This document shows positions 32,758-44,735 of a stretch of 64,000 nucleotides of DNA, in pieces. Within the stretch, counting starts at the first letter, position 1. Every line of letters starts with the position of its first letter. Below the pieces are notes generated by a model. The model made no database searches. It saw only the letters and a list, made by a program, of their open reading frames with translations, and was not told the origin of the DNA. Made by a program: the position numbers and the translations under genes. Source of the stretch: Thunnus maccoyii (taxonomy: Eukaryota > Chordata > Actinopteri > Scombriformes > Scombridae); NCBI RefSeq assembly GCF_910596095.1, contig NC_056539.1:26806501-26870500 (forward strand), given 5' to 3'.

Positions 32758-34565
32758 TTGGTGTCAAAGCTAATGTTTCGTAAGAATTAAAAAAAATATG
32801 TTTGCAGGACTTAAGCTAAAATAATGTATGGTTATCTATTAGATTAATAGTCTATCCATTAACTGAAATAATGCAGGAATAACACGCTTGAAAGAGAAAA
32901 GTCCCACTAAAAATGTTGCAGAGAGATTTCTTGGAACAAAAAACAAAACACCTCTTATTCTTAGTGTTGCATCAGTTCATTTAAAGGTAGTGAAACACGT
33001 TTGCTTTGTTCCTTAATTACTGAGTTTCTGGCTCACATGTTTGTTAGCGACTGTCGCCATGCCACTGACTTTGTTGTAAGGGTGTGGTGAGTTCCTCTGA
33101 ACTCGCCAGCCTTTACCTCTGTCTATTTGATAAATATGTGTTTCTATACTATATATCAATGTATCAGTGTTATAATTTTAACATGTTTTCCCACCAGGAC
33201 AAAACCCACAGCCTAAAATGTCCAAAAAGGCAGCTTGAATATGAGTAGCTCTTATGATATGAGAGAATTATACCACAAGAGAGTATTTGTTGTTTTGGGA
33301 CACACACATTAACAATCCTCAGAAATAGCAAAGATTAGTCTTGACAAGCTTTAAAATGTTCTTGCATGAAGCATGTAATTTGTATGAATGTCTACATACT
33401 GTCATATTCATCTGGTATTTGTAACCTTAATTAGAAATTGTAAATCAATTCCCATACGCAATAAAAAAGTTAAGCTTACGGGCTAAATTTAAGAAAAACA
33501 AACAGTCCCAAGCAAATAATACACCACTACACCACTAGGTATCATGCTGGTTTTGGCATAATGACTGGAAAGAAGATAATAGGTTGTATTTGGTTTAATT
33601 GCACAACCAAAACAAAAAATATGACAAACATCTGGTTCTAAGTGCTTTGAAACCTTGTTTGAATAAATGTGAACCTTGTTTCTTCTCTCTCTCTGTTTAT
33701 AATCATTTAAATGAAACTGTCAGAGAGGATAATGCATTGAGGGTTTCAGTATCATCATGCAGGTAATCAATACATTTAATTCATTTATCAACACAGACAC
33801 ACAGACTTACCGGACATGACACTTCATTTTCTAAGCCGTACATGAAATTACAAGCAGTACTATAATAGAATAGGCTTCATTATAACAGAAAAAATGGGTC
33901 ATTCAAAGATTTATTTATTTAGGAAAATGCTTTCATATCACTCTAAGAGGGAGTGAAGTGCAATGTACTGTAGGTTTGTGTAAATACTTGCACAAAATAA
34001 TTCTAAAACTCTGGTTGGAAAAATTAAAATATGACCCATTCGATGTCTTTAACCCTTAATTTTCCAGTCTTGTCACATCAAAACTTAGATTCCCTCTGAT
34101 TAATAGCTTTAGGAAAAAGTTTTACTGGCTGTGTACATAGCCAGCTGTACAATAGTAATAGTAAAATATTTATACTGTAATTCACCAAATTTAAGTAGTT
34201 TCTTGTACTCCATGGGTAGAGTATGTGGCAGCTGTAAGCCTGTTTCTATTTCTGCACTACTACTCCAACTGCATTACACGTCCATATGCTTTCTTTCATC
34301 CATCTGAATATTCATAACGCGCCTTTGATGTTTTCTTACCCTTGAGTGAGCGCACTGAGAGGCTGACTGCAGTGAAAGTCTGGCTCCAAAGCACCAACAG
34401 TAAAGTCCTGGACCTCAGTGAGTATATTCACTCTGTTGTTTCAGTGTAAGATTCAGATAATAATCTGACTTTAATGAGAAATAACATAACAACAAACCTG
34501 TCTGGTAAAAAAAAAGTGGACAGGGAATAGTCATCAAACAATGATCTTGTCTGGTCTTATGTTTG
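32758..34565. other. ccdc17 upstream region and intergenic DNA
   Basis: AT-rich. There is no TATA box or CpG-rich segment immediately upstream of the ccdc17 ATG, and no exon or RNA gene recognised. I see no classical X-box here despite looking. Confidence 0.4.
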
Positions 34566-35226
34566 TAAAGGATAAGGTTGGTGATTTTCTGTATTTTTTC
34601 TTGTTGGCCACAAATCTCATGTGCAGAGCCAGACCAACAATTAATGATCTACTTACAAGTATTGTGTGTGTATCCCGAGTCTGATACATCTTATTCCTTT
34701 GTGCCATAGACCTCCATTGTTGTCCAAAAAACTAATTTGTGTTGAGTGACCTGTTCCTTCACCACAAAGATTATGGTCACAGTAGTTTCTAGAAACAGCT
34801 CGAAAGACAGCGATCACATTTTCAGTCTCCAGTTCTGTGTAACGCAGTTCCATTTACAGTGTTTCACTAGCTTGTTGTACTACATATTACAACCTCTCGA
34901 CTTTGTTCTGAAGTTCTTTGAGAAAATTACCATATAGTACGAAGTCAAGAGGTTATAATATGTAGCACAACAAGCTAGCAAAACACTGTAAACTGCATTA
35001 CAAGGAACTACTCTCTGGAGACTGAAAATGTGATCACTGTTATTAGTCTTTGGAGCTGTTTCTAAACAAACTACCGTGACCAGCGGTGTGGCTCGCAGAT
35101 GCAAAGAGGAATACGAGAAATAAGGCTTTGGATCCACACACAATACTTGTAAGTAGGATCAGTTCATTGTTGGTTTGGCTCTGCACATACAGAGAAATAT
35201 AGAAAATCACCAGCCTTATCCTTTAA
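34566..35226. mobile_element. Foldback (long inverted repeat) element, copy 1
   Basis: Both ends read AAAGGATAAGG(T/C)TGGTGATTTTCT inward, and complementarity continues nearly to the centre at about 34925. For example GTGCAGAGCCA(A/G)ACCAACAA, TACTTACAAGTATTGTGTG, GACTGAAAATGTGATC and a CTTGTTGT-CTACATATTA hairpin core occur on both arms. The two arms of about 330 bp form an imperfect palindrome. No ORF. The same family occurs at 52174-52873. Confidence 0.85.
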
Positions 35227-36500
35227 ATATTCAAGAAATACCCTGAAGCATCTACATATTCTGCTTTCATTTAACAGAAGTGTGTCATGGAAAATCAGTC
35301 TGTACAGTCTTTTAGACTCTACAAGGACAGTTTCTATCAGGTCAGCTCTGTCGGGAGGAGATTCTCACATCTAATTGCTTCATGGCGACTCTTCTTAAAT
35401 GTGTTCAGATCTAGAGGGCAAACTCGTGTCAGCCTCAAGCCAGTCACGTCACAAAACTATGACACAGTCAGCGGAGCACATTACCACATTTGAATATGAC
35501 AAACAGACTTCTGATTTCTGTGGCGATCAATCAGAAAAGACACACGCTTGTACCTGTTACTACATTAGGAACATTCAACTCAATTTTCCAAACATTTCTA
35601 CCTTTTTAATTCTTTTTTCTTCTCTGTTCAGTGAAAACGATGCCCCCTGCTGACAGGTTTTTGTACAATCAGCCTTACTGTTATATACTGGGGGTTGTGG
35701 GATCTTCAGCATTGCAGTAACAACATTTTTTTAGCTGTCTTTTTTAAGGTTTTATAGTCAGTGTTACAATTGTAAGCACTTGTTCTGTGAAGTGTATTTA
35801 ATGGAGAAAAGTTAAAGGCAAAGAGGGATGTAAAATGTTGTATCTGTTATAGCACATTTACTGTTTTACACATTTACAATTTCTGACCAGTGGAAGTGTG
35901 ATGTACTTTCATATTTCTATAAATATATTTGCATTGTAAAAAAAAAAGAGTAAAGTCTGCACACTTACTCCTAAAGCCACATCTTCATCAGGTCAAAAAA
36001 AAGCAAATAAACAAATTTCCCAAGATGTTGAACTTTTTTTTTATACCTTTAAGAGTATGCCACCCTGCATTTCACTATTTATATTATACACACAAAGAAA
36101 GCCTTTGAAATCTTGAAACTTCCATGTTATCTATATTATCTGTGTTATTCATACAAGCACTAACAAATTACAGCCGATCATGAGGTAGTGAATTAAAAAA
36201 AAAGACCCATACTGACGTTTTAAGTGAGTGCAGCTTTCCCCTCAACGTCCCCTTTAAATCTAAGGTTTACTGAGGGGATGTATTTTGTAGTTTGAGTCAT
36301 TTTGTCTCCCGATGCTGCATTTACAGTAACAGTCTGCTACGAAGCAACAACAGCCTTCATAATACTGAGACAGACTGCTGCTGTGAGCTGAAATATTCAA
36401 CACACCTCTGACAGAGAGAGAGAGAGAGAGAGTTGAGGACTTGAACTCTTTTCTCTCTCCCACATCCCTCCTCCTGCTTTGCAACACACACTCACACATG
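35227..36500. other. Intergenic, nothing recognised
   Basis: AT-rich DNA with A/T homopolymers and a (GA)n run at 36413-36432. No exon or RNA gene seen. Confidence 0.4.
36413..36432. repeat. (GA)10 microsatellite
   Basis: Uninterrupted GA run. Confidence 0.95.
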
Positions 36501-36507
36501 CCCGTCT

Positions 36508-36520
36508 GTTGCTAGGCAAC
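36508..36520. promoter_or_regulatory. RFX-type X-box, 1-nt spacer
   Basis: GTTGCTAGGCAAC is a near-perfect palindromic X-box, located about 210 bp upstream of a CCAAT box and the candidate first exon at 36.7-37.05 kb. Confidence 0.55.
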
Positions 36521-36546
36521 TGTAAAATAAAGGCTCTGAAGTCAGA

Positions 36547-36572
<26 letters not shown>
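36547..36572. repeat. (GA)13 microsatellite
   Basis: Uninterrupted GA run next to the X-box. Confidence 0.95.
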
Positions 36573-36577
<5 letters not shown>

Positions 36578-36699
36578 CCGAGAAGAGAGAAAGAGAGTTC
36601 ACAAGTACTGCAATCCACTACTGTTTGTTTGGCTCTGTACATGATCCCACCACAGTTCTCAGTACCCATCTGTGGATCTGCAAGGACTTGTCACTTCTG

Positions 36700-37053
36700 G
36701 TTCTCCGTCAGCCGGGCCAATCAACGTTAGGATAGGGGTGGGCCCAGTGGTTTCCTAGGTTACCTGTGTGATTGACGTTCAGCCTCCTGCAGCGGAGGAG
36801 CGCGTGGCAGTGTATCACTGATGCTCCTGCTCCCCCCCGCACTCCCCTCCACCCCCGCCGGAGACTGTGGAGAAATCTGGAGAGTAGAGAGGAGAGACAG
36901 AGAGAAAACACAAGAGCAAGAGGAATGCTGATTATTTAAAGTCCTTCGCTCTCTTTCTGCTCTCTTTACTGGAAAAGATGAACGCCGGAGCGCTGGAGGA
37001 AGCCGGCTGAAGGGAGAGGAGAGGAAGAATTCCTGAAGAAGGGGGATTTGTTG
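36700..37053 (+). promoter_or_regulatory. Candidate promoter and non-coding first exon
   Basis: A locally GC- and CpG-richer segment with a CCAAT box (36717-36721) is followed by a GA-rich leader and a strong donor (TTG|gtaagag at 37053). The leader contains a complete 10-codon upstream ORF (36978-37010, MNAGALEEAG). No downstream coding exon was found in the remaining 27 kb, so if this is a first exon its first intron runs beyond the window. Minus-strand promoter activity is also possible. Confidence 0.35.
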
Positions 37054-39785
37054 GTAAGAGAGCCCCACACCACTTTTCTCTGTCTGTCTTGGCTTTACCA
37101 GTCACCTGTCCTTGCCAGCACTGTGAATTATGGGACACTGATAGCAGGTAAACAGAGGCTTCTCTGGGCTTTGACTGTACTGCATGTGTGGGTGAGACGG
37201 AGAGAAAGACAGATTCTCTGCATGCTGCGTGGCTGTAGAGGGGGTTTGGTGTTACTGTATGAAACCTACATTACACTGGAAACCTGTTTTACAGTATCAG
37301 TGATGCAAATGCTGAGTCAAGAGCTCCTGGACTATATGGGAATATAGGAGCCAGAATGATTAATATTATACCACATATATGAGCTGTATCAGTGATTTTA
37401 GGGCTACAGTTTCAGCTGAGGTGAGGATTTCTAGGCTTGTCAACTGTATCTGCATTGGAGGAGGAGTATTAATTACATAACGCTTCATCTATACTCTTGT
37501 ATCAGGGATTTTACCATAGCTGTGCAGCATCATGCTGTCCCACTAGTCCAGAATTGCTTCACTGCTGTGTGGCTTTTCTACTGTAAACTAGAAAGACATA
37601 ATGGGATGTTTCTTAACTTCAAGGGATTTTTTTTGTTTGTCTGATTGTACATGCTTTATTGATGTGGACAGATATACGAGTTAACAAGTGAATCTACACT
37701 CCCCGTGACTTTCTACGATTTGGAGATCATAAAGAGAGACAATATGCAACTTAGGTCACGTGTTGGATTCAAACCGTAAGTGCATGGCATGCGTGCCAGT
37801 CCTCTGTGTCACCAGGATTCCCCAAAACCTCCATCAGTAACCTCGGGTCAGGCGACAGCCGGCTCCTCCGTGCCCTCAGGAATAAGCTATGCACCATCGG
37901 GGGATTTGGCTTTCTGCTCGGCTGCTTCCCCCCAAACAATAGTCCTCTACCCAACCACCTGAGGACACCTCACACACTTTTAGGCTCTTTTAGATCAGGT
38001 GTGAAACTTTAATCTGCAGGAAGTCTTTTTTTTTTAAAAAGACATTTGTGGAATGCTTTTGTCCTCCTGTTGGATTTTATGAGAGTAGGGATGGTGTATT
38101 GACAGTTTTCCCAAAACCAATGTCTAACTAAACTACATTCATTGACACAAAGAGATTTTGACAAATAAAGTAACCTGTAGGAACTTTAAAATGTTGGCTG
38201 AAGAGTTGAGACCTTCGTTTTTAACACTCACATGCAAAAGTGACAAATATTATAATATTTTGCCTCATGAATAATATCACAGATTCAAAAAGACACTGAT
38301 ATTTACACCAAAAATTATAAATACTTTGGTTGCACCTCTTTATGAACAGTAACATATAGTGTACATACACTTACCCCAGACATGACGACATGAGGTATCT
38401 GTATAACAGAAAACATACTAAATCATATACAACTTTTAAAACCATTTCAACTTAAACAATCCATATAGACATAATTAATGCATAAATGTTTAGTTTTTCC
38501 AACACTTATCCTCACCAGTGGCTGCTAAAAACAGAGAAAAGTGCCTGTTAACCTATCGCCATCTTGAGGAAACATCGGAGGATATTACAATTGCTGAAAA
38601 AGAAACCAGCCACCCAAGAAAAAAAATATTAAGCACAAAAAGATTTTTGTGCAGTATTCAAACTAAAAAGTAGTTGCTAATACTTAAATATTGATCAAGG
38701 TAAACAACATCATCACTTGACATTTGTCAAATTAGAAATATCTGACTCCAAAAAAACCCTAAATATTGTATCAAATCAAGAAATATTTAAATTTTTGTTG
38801 TCTCCTCTGCCTATGGTTGCACACCTCTCCTGACATTTTTATTCCAACCATCTTGATGTTAACTGACTCACTCAGCTCATAAAACTCCATCTTGTCAGCT
38901 AGAGGAGAACTCACTAACATGGCAGTCCTTACAGGTTTTTTAAATTTGTCATAAGCCACCTACAGCGATACTGTTCACTATTTATGAAGCTGTATTCTAT
39001 TATTTCAGTGCCTAAAGGTTTGCCATCGATCCACACAGTGAATTCAGATGCTCACTGCAGATATAAATCCACAGAATAAATCTATCAGCTCACATGGTGG
39101 CTGCAGGCTCAGTGTTTTCTATCATTGAGACTTAATCAGATATTCCATAGAATTACAGTAGCTACATTCGGAGCGTGTTTTCGTTTCCAGAGCTACTGCC
39201 TGTCTGCCTGCCTGCGTAGGAGGAAACATCTCATCTTCACAGCTCTGTCTACTGCAGATATAAAGCTTTGGGATTTGTTTCTGCTTCATTAGACTGTATG
39301 CAGAGCAATGACAGAGAGACAAAGAGGGAACGAGACAGGCCGGGAGCCAGATGTGATCCCACAACATCACAAGTATGTGATGTTGTGGGAATGGCATTCA
39401 CCTTAGCCCACGGATTCACTGGGATGCCCCACAGCTGAGAGATTCTCCCAGCCAAGTGTAACATCAGTGGGGATGTTAAAAGTCCTGCTTAGCTTCAGAG
39501 TCTTTCCTGACCAGGACTGAGTGGCAAAGGTTTGGCTAAAATCAATCATATTTCAGCAAAACCTGTAAGATCACAAAATGGCAGTTGGTCAGTGGCAATG
39601 TGTCAACAAGAGGTGCAAAACTGTAATAAATGCCTAATTCCAGCATAAAAGTACATTTAAAGAACTTCTGTTTTAGTAGTACTTTCTGTTCTAGGATAGA
39701 AATTAGAAAAAAATGAAACAATATTGTAATAACACTGGATGGATACTATTTGCACCAGTACACCCACACATACACATTTGTTCTT
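37054..39785. other. Non-coding, possible first-intron sequence
   Basis: No exon could be supported. An open, non-AT-rich stretch at 37790-38010 (both strands open for about 60 codons) is probably element-derived, because it has no splice-consistent extension that I can see. Confidence 0.35.
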
Positions 39786-39789
39786 GTGA

Positions 39790-40330
39790 GGGCTGTTACT
39801 GACATAATGCACCCCTTATCTGTTAGCTCACCTGACCTTAGCCCCACTTTGTCTCTCTCATGTATTATCACACATTCAGTGATAACCGACGACTGTCCGG
39901 TGGTATTTTCAGAATCCTCAAAAACTCTTATAACCAGCTAAATGAAAAAAATATTCTCTCTGCTGCACACTAAGAAAGATTTTTTTTTACCTGTTTCCCA
40001 AGTTGCAACTCTATTCAGGTAGCCTGAGGGCTGCCATCTTTCTTTTGATTCGGAGACAGAGTTGCAACTTGGGAAACAGGCCGAAAAATCTTTTTTATCA
40101 TTCAGCAGACAAAATATTTTTTCATCCAGATGGTTAAAAGAGTCTTTAGGGGTTCTGGAGACACCTTCAGAACAACACTAAGTGTTTTTAAATGACCTTC
40201 TGGGTTTTACAAACATCACCAGTTCATAATGTTTTAGTAAAACTGATGGTTACCTCTGTGACCTGAATGTACACTAATACATGAGAGGCACAAACTGGGG
40301 CTAGCTTAGCTAACCATTATTATCACGACT
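39790..40330. mobile_element. Foldback element with near-complete palindrome
   Basis: Left arm runs outward from about 40015 and right arm from about 40060. The innermost 23 bp are exact (CCTGTTTCCCAAGTTGCAAC plus TCT, and its complement at about 40055-40077). Complementarity continues through GAAAAA(A)ATATT, CTCTTxTAACCA, TCTCATGTATTA and TAGCCCCAxTTTGT to about 39790 and 40330. The loop is about 45 bp. No coding capacity. Probably a MITE-like or snapback element. Confidence 0.85.
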
Positions 40331-40362
40331 ACATGCTTAACTCCAACTTTTATTCCCTCCTT

Positions 40363-40545
40363 AAAGGAATAGTTAGACATTTTGGGAAATCTGCTTATTT
40401 GCTCTCTTGCTGAGAGTTAAATGCAAAAATTGATACCACTTTCATGAAAGTGGTATAGATGTGTCAAGTGGTATTGATCTTCTCATCTAATTCTTGGAAA
40501 CAAAGTGAATAAGTGTATTTTCAAAAAAAGTTGAAATACTTTCAG
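40363..40545. mobile_element. Inverted pair of a common fish repeat, with 24-bp palindrome
   Basis: AAAGGAATAGTTAGACATTT followed by GGGAAATCTGCTTATTTGCT is a repeat start I recognise as abundant in fish. Its diverged reverse copy follows, meeting at a perfect 24-bp palindrome at 40433-40456 (ATACCACTTTCA and its complement). Confidence 0.7.
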
Positions 40546-41179
40546 TGTCTAAAACTGGCCTTCACAAAGATCAATATATGTGTGTATCTGTGCAATAACA
40601 CACATTTACACACAGCCAAACTGTACGCTTTCTGGTTATGTCCAAATGGCTGCAATCAAGTGTGGTGACATTATAGTGACCCTGCCTCTATGACCCAGTG
40701 CAGGTTCGTGATCAGAACACAGTTCACACTGATTTAACCACTGAACCAGTCCTCCATTTAGTATCTACCTGATATAAATACCACATTATCCTCGAAATAC
40801 TCCTGCTGCAATGTAGTATAGATGCAGAAAGTATGAAGAAAGACCTCTACATGGACCAAAAACATGTTAGACAGAATGTTACTGTAAGAGTGTTTTGCTT
40901 TCCCCACAATACTAGAACAACTTTTTTATCCACAAGATCAGAGGAGGGATTGTGTACAGTACTGCATACTGATCTGAGCGACAACATTTTTTTTGTGGGG
41001 CCTAATAATGTCTTTTAGTTTTAGGAGAGGAAAATGCAACTGGAAGCGCTGGTTAAGTTGTTAAAGAGGTCTTTCTGACTGGTGGGGTCCCAGGTATTAA
41101 ACTCACACTTTTCTGTCCTCTCATTTTGGAATATTTGGCTCATTTTGATATATTATTAACTTCTTAACTATACTTTATT

Positions 41180-42010
41180 TTAAAGGGGACCTATCATGCT
41201 CATTTCCAGCTCTGTATTTTTATTCTGGGACTCCACTAGACTAGCTTTGAATGATTCACAGTTCAAAAAACTCCTTATTTATCTTATACTGGCTCTTTAT
41301 GCAGCCCCTCAGTTCAGCCTCTATCTGAAACAAGCCATTTTAGCTCCTGTCTCTTTAAGGCCCCTCTCCCGATGAGTCCACTCTGTTCTGACTGGCCAGC
41401 TTCAGGAAGCCTAGTGAGGGGCAGCCGTATCGGAGTCGTGTTAAGTTACTGCGGATGCAAACCCAACATTTTATAGGAAATGTATTTATAACCAAATTAG
41501 CAGAGCTCTGTCAGTGGGGATAGTAATGCAGGGAGGAATAGTACAAGCAGAAACAGCCACAGTGATGATGATGTTTGATGAAGAGCTGCAGATGACCAGC
41601 ACACCTCCAACAGGTAAACCACTTATTTTACTTTGTTGTGCTGTGTAATGGAAAAACACTCACAGCGTGCCAGCTCAACTCGAGTCAGGACTCGGCATGA
41701 CTAACCCCAAAACAATGGAAAAAACACCATAATGTTAGCGGCGTGGAGCAGTGAAGTTGCGCGCTGTGTGTAGAGTAGATGACCATATAAAAAAATCAAT
41801 CATGAGCTGATGTCAGCTTAGGCTGAAAGTAGAAAAAACTGTTGGAAACCTAGCGTTCAGAGCAGTTTGAAGCTGAAGCTTTTGCTAACAGGGATTACTT
41901 CCACATAGGTTTACCTCATTATTTGCCATGTTTAATATGAAAATCCAACACTGTAACATTATATATATATATGACAGACAATAAGAAAAAGCAAAATAGG
42001 TCCCCTTTAA
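41180..42010. mobile_element. MITE-like element with TTAAAGGGGACCTAT terminal repeats
   Basis: The left end TTAAAGGGGACCTAT is repeated as its reverse complement at 41996-42010. The internal block (CAGTTCAAAA then CTCCTTATTTATCTTATACT, CCTCAGTTCAGCCTC, GCTCCTGTCTCTTTAAGGCC) also occurs in the element at 45845-46425. At 830 bp it is long for a MITE. No transposase is encoded. Confidence 0.8.
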
Positions 42011-43170
42011 GTTCTAGCGAAGATCCCAACCTTTCCAAGTATGTATTAATTTGGGGAATGAAAAGTCAACTTTATTGCAAAAACAACAATTCTGGATCAT
42101 TTGCCTACATGTTAGTTATAAAACAATACTCTCACAATCAATATTTAACCCCCCCGCCCCAAGTCCCGACTGCACATAGGTCGCTGACTTGCACTAATGG
42201 TGCAGACACACGGACTCTGGCAAGAATGCATCTTGACACACTGGGCCACTAAACACTCAAGCTGGTGGTGACGTGCTGGGTGATGAAGTGTGAGTTGAGC
42301 GGTGTTTGGTTTTGCCTCGTCTGTTTTTAACATGGCAGCTGGGTCACAAACTTTCTTATATTATAGCTAAACAGTAGACTAAAATAAGTTTCTGAAAACA
42401 TTTGAGGTGAGAAATAGGCAATGCATTAACAGAATATTTATTCATACTTTATCAGCACTGCCTAGATTGACAATTTGATCTGAGTTTTGTGGGCCATGTG
42501 CGTTGCACCGGGTTTGCATAAAGTTGACGTCAATTCATGATTATGCAAATTCAGATACAGCGATTGGTCCATCAACTCGCCGTGCTGTATCCATCATACA
42601 CCGCGTGGCCCGATCTCCTGCTCTCCATAGAAAATGAAAATCAATAGGATATGTTGACTTAACATCTGTCAACAGATCCAGTGTGTCTGCACCTTAACGC
42701 ACACACAATAAAAGAGCTCTCCTCTCTCACACACTATTTAATCCAAATATAGCCTAACTATAAAAGGGTAACCCCACCACCAAAGTTCAGTCACATTAGA
42801 GACATGCTATCAATCCCAACTTTAATGCTTTGAGGTTGTCCATGGAAAATTGATAAAAACTCACCACAGTCAATCTTTCGAATGTAAATGTGTAAAACAG
42901 GTACTGGTTGTTTTATGGTATATATGCCCATAGACTTCCCACACACAGTCTTATTATAGAGCAAAATAGGCATGTGATGAATGAATGAATGAACCCGCTG
43001 TACTAACCTTTTCTTTACTGCACAAGAAAATAATCTCATTAGTGCCAGTGTTCCAGGCTACTGTTGGTGCAGCATGTTGAACTCCAAATGTCAAGTGTCG
43101 AACTTTCCTTATAGCAAAGTCATTTATGATGCATCATCCACCTGCTGCTCTGGCTCCAGGGTGGGCGCTC
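42011..43170. other. Non-coding, nothing recognised
   Basis: No supported exon, RNA gene or repeat boundary. Confidence 0.35.
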
Positions 43171-43172
43171 CT

Positions 43173-43334
43173 CTCCTCCCCTCCCCTATCCTGTCCTTTC
43201 CTCTCTTCTCCTCTCCTTTCCTCTCCTCTCCTCTCCTCACCTTTCCTTTCCTTTCCTTTCGTTTCCTTTCCTCTCCTCTCCTCTCTTCTCCTCTCCTCTC
43301 CTCTCCTCTCCTCTCCTCTCTTCTCCTCACCGGC
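43173..43334. repeat. Pure-pyrimidine (TCCTC/TCCTT)n pentanucleotide tract
   Basis: About 160 bp composed almost only of C and T, in CCTCT, CTTTC and CCTTT pentamer units, with only a few interruptions (GTCC at 43193, CAC at 43238, CGTTT at 43260). On the other strand it is a polypurine run. Confidence 0.92.
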
Positions 43335-44455
43335 GCAGCTGGCCTCCCGCCCTGCTCTCATCTGTAGGCTGTGTCTCTCCTCCTCTCTGTCTCTCCTCTC
43401 TGACGCAGCTACTTCCATCTCCAGACTCAGCTGTTTCTGTCAGAGGACGTGTTGTGTTAGGCTTTTATACAAGCTAATAATTGGACATTAAAGTTATGCT
43501 GCAATCCATCGCAAGTCGGAAGTCAATGTACTCCTGACTTCCAATCTAAATGTGTCCCATTGCATCTGCTCCGGAAAACATGGACGCCTGCAGCAAACTG
43601 ATGTTTGGAGGGCCATATACATGCAGGGTTTCATTCCAACTCAACACAGCGGTTGATTTAACAGCTTAGCACACTTTAAAAGAGACGGGAGGAGTAGGCC
43701 AGTGCCTCATGCTCACAAAGACTCCTATCAAGCACAAACGGAAATGGCAACTACAAAGTTGTTACAGCATGTTTAACAACACAAACGCTACATAAAGTAA
43801 AAATTGATGAAAAGGTCATTCTGCTTACTGTTTACTATGTGCACCGCCATGTTGTTGTGACATCAGGTGTGTTTCTGTCGGTGAACTCAGGCAAGATGGA
43901 TCTTTCCTGGGTTTCAGACTTGGAATTCTGACTTGAATGACCGTTCCATTTCACTTTTCCGTGTCAGAGGTCGTTGTTTTCCGAGTTCTTAGTACAATAG
44001 ATTACAGCTAGGTGGTAGCTATTAGTGGCTGTGTTTGCCAGATGTTTAAGCTAACTAAATCAATGTCTCACCTTGCTCTCGATTAAAACCCTCCACCCCC
44101 ATTACAGAAGGGGCTGTACTTGCTGCCGTGGCATCTTCCACAATATTTTTTTCAAAGACATGCTATAATTTTTTTCTTTTTCGTTTCTCTTCTTTTCTGA
44201 GCATCTGACAAAGGACCCAGTGTTCTCTCGGTGTCAGCGGCCCTGGTTGCTTGTGCATCATTTTATGTGCCTACCTATGTATAAAATGATGCACAGGAAA
44301 CCTAAGTTATTTCCAGGTGATTGATGGTTCAGCCAATAAAAATGGCATCTTGGTTAATAAGTTTGTGTGAGAACAAGGAGATACAGAAAAAACTGTATGC
44401 TATCTAAATTTAAAGAACCTTTAAGAGACTTTTTTTTATAGAGAAAATCAATTGT
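43335..44455. other. Non-coding, nothing recognised
   Basis: No supported exon. A short inverted repeat, GCATCATTTTATGTG / TAAAATGATGC, lies at about 44255-44294. Confidence 0.35.
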
Positions 44456-44456
44456 T

Positions 44457-44735
44457 TAAAGGTGCACTGTGTAGAATTTAGTGGCATCTAGCAGAAAAGA
44501 CTTGGCAGAAATGGAATATAATATTCATAAGTATGTTTTAATTAGTATATAATCACCTGAAAATAAGAATCAAAGTGTTTTTGTTACCTTAGAATGAGCC
44601 CTTTATATCTACATAGAGAACGTGTCCTCTTCCACGGAGCCCGCCATGTTGCACTGTCATGTTGTTATAGTTGCCCAGAATGGACAAACCAAACACTGGC
44701 CCTAGAGAGGGCCTTTCGTTTTTCGAAATCACATC
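44457..44735. mobile_element. Truncated copy of the AAAGGTGCACTGTGTAG element
   Basis: Matches the complement of the right two-thirds of 60779-61161: GTGCACTGTGTAGAATTTAG, GTATATAATCACCTGAAAAT, GAATGAGCCCTTTATATCTA, and a TTCCACGGAG block. The far end is lost after CCTAGAGAGGGCC. Confidence 0.8.

Noticed and set aside
37790..38012. Open stretch on both strands, possible exon
   Set aside because: No domain, no consistent splice partner. Composition suggests an element fragment, but I could not match it to one. A GGTTTGAATCC-like B-box half at about 37765 has no A box, so no tRNA call.
43126..43491. Leu/Ser-rich plus ORF and Arg/Glu-rich minus ORFs
   Set aside because: Pyrimidine-tract artefacts.
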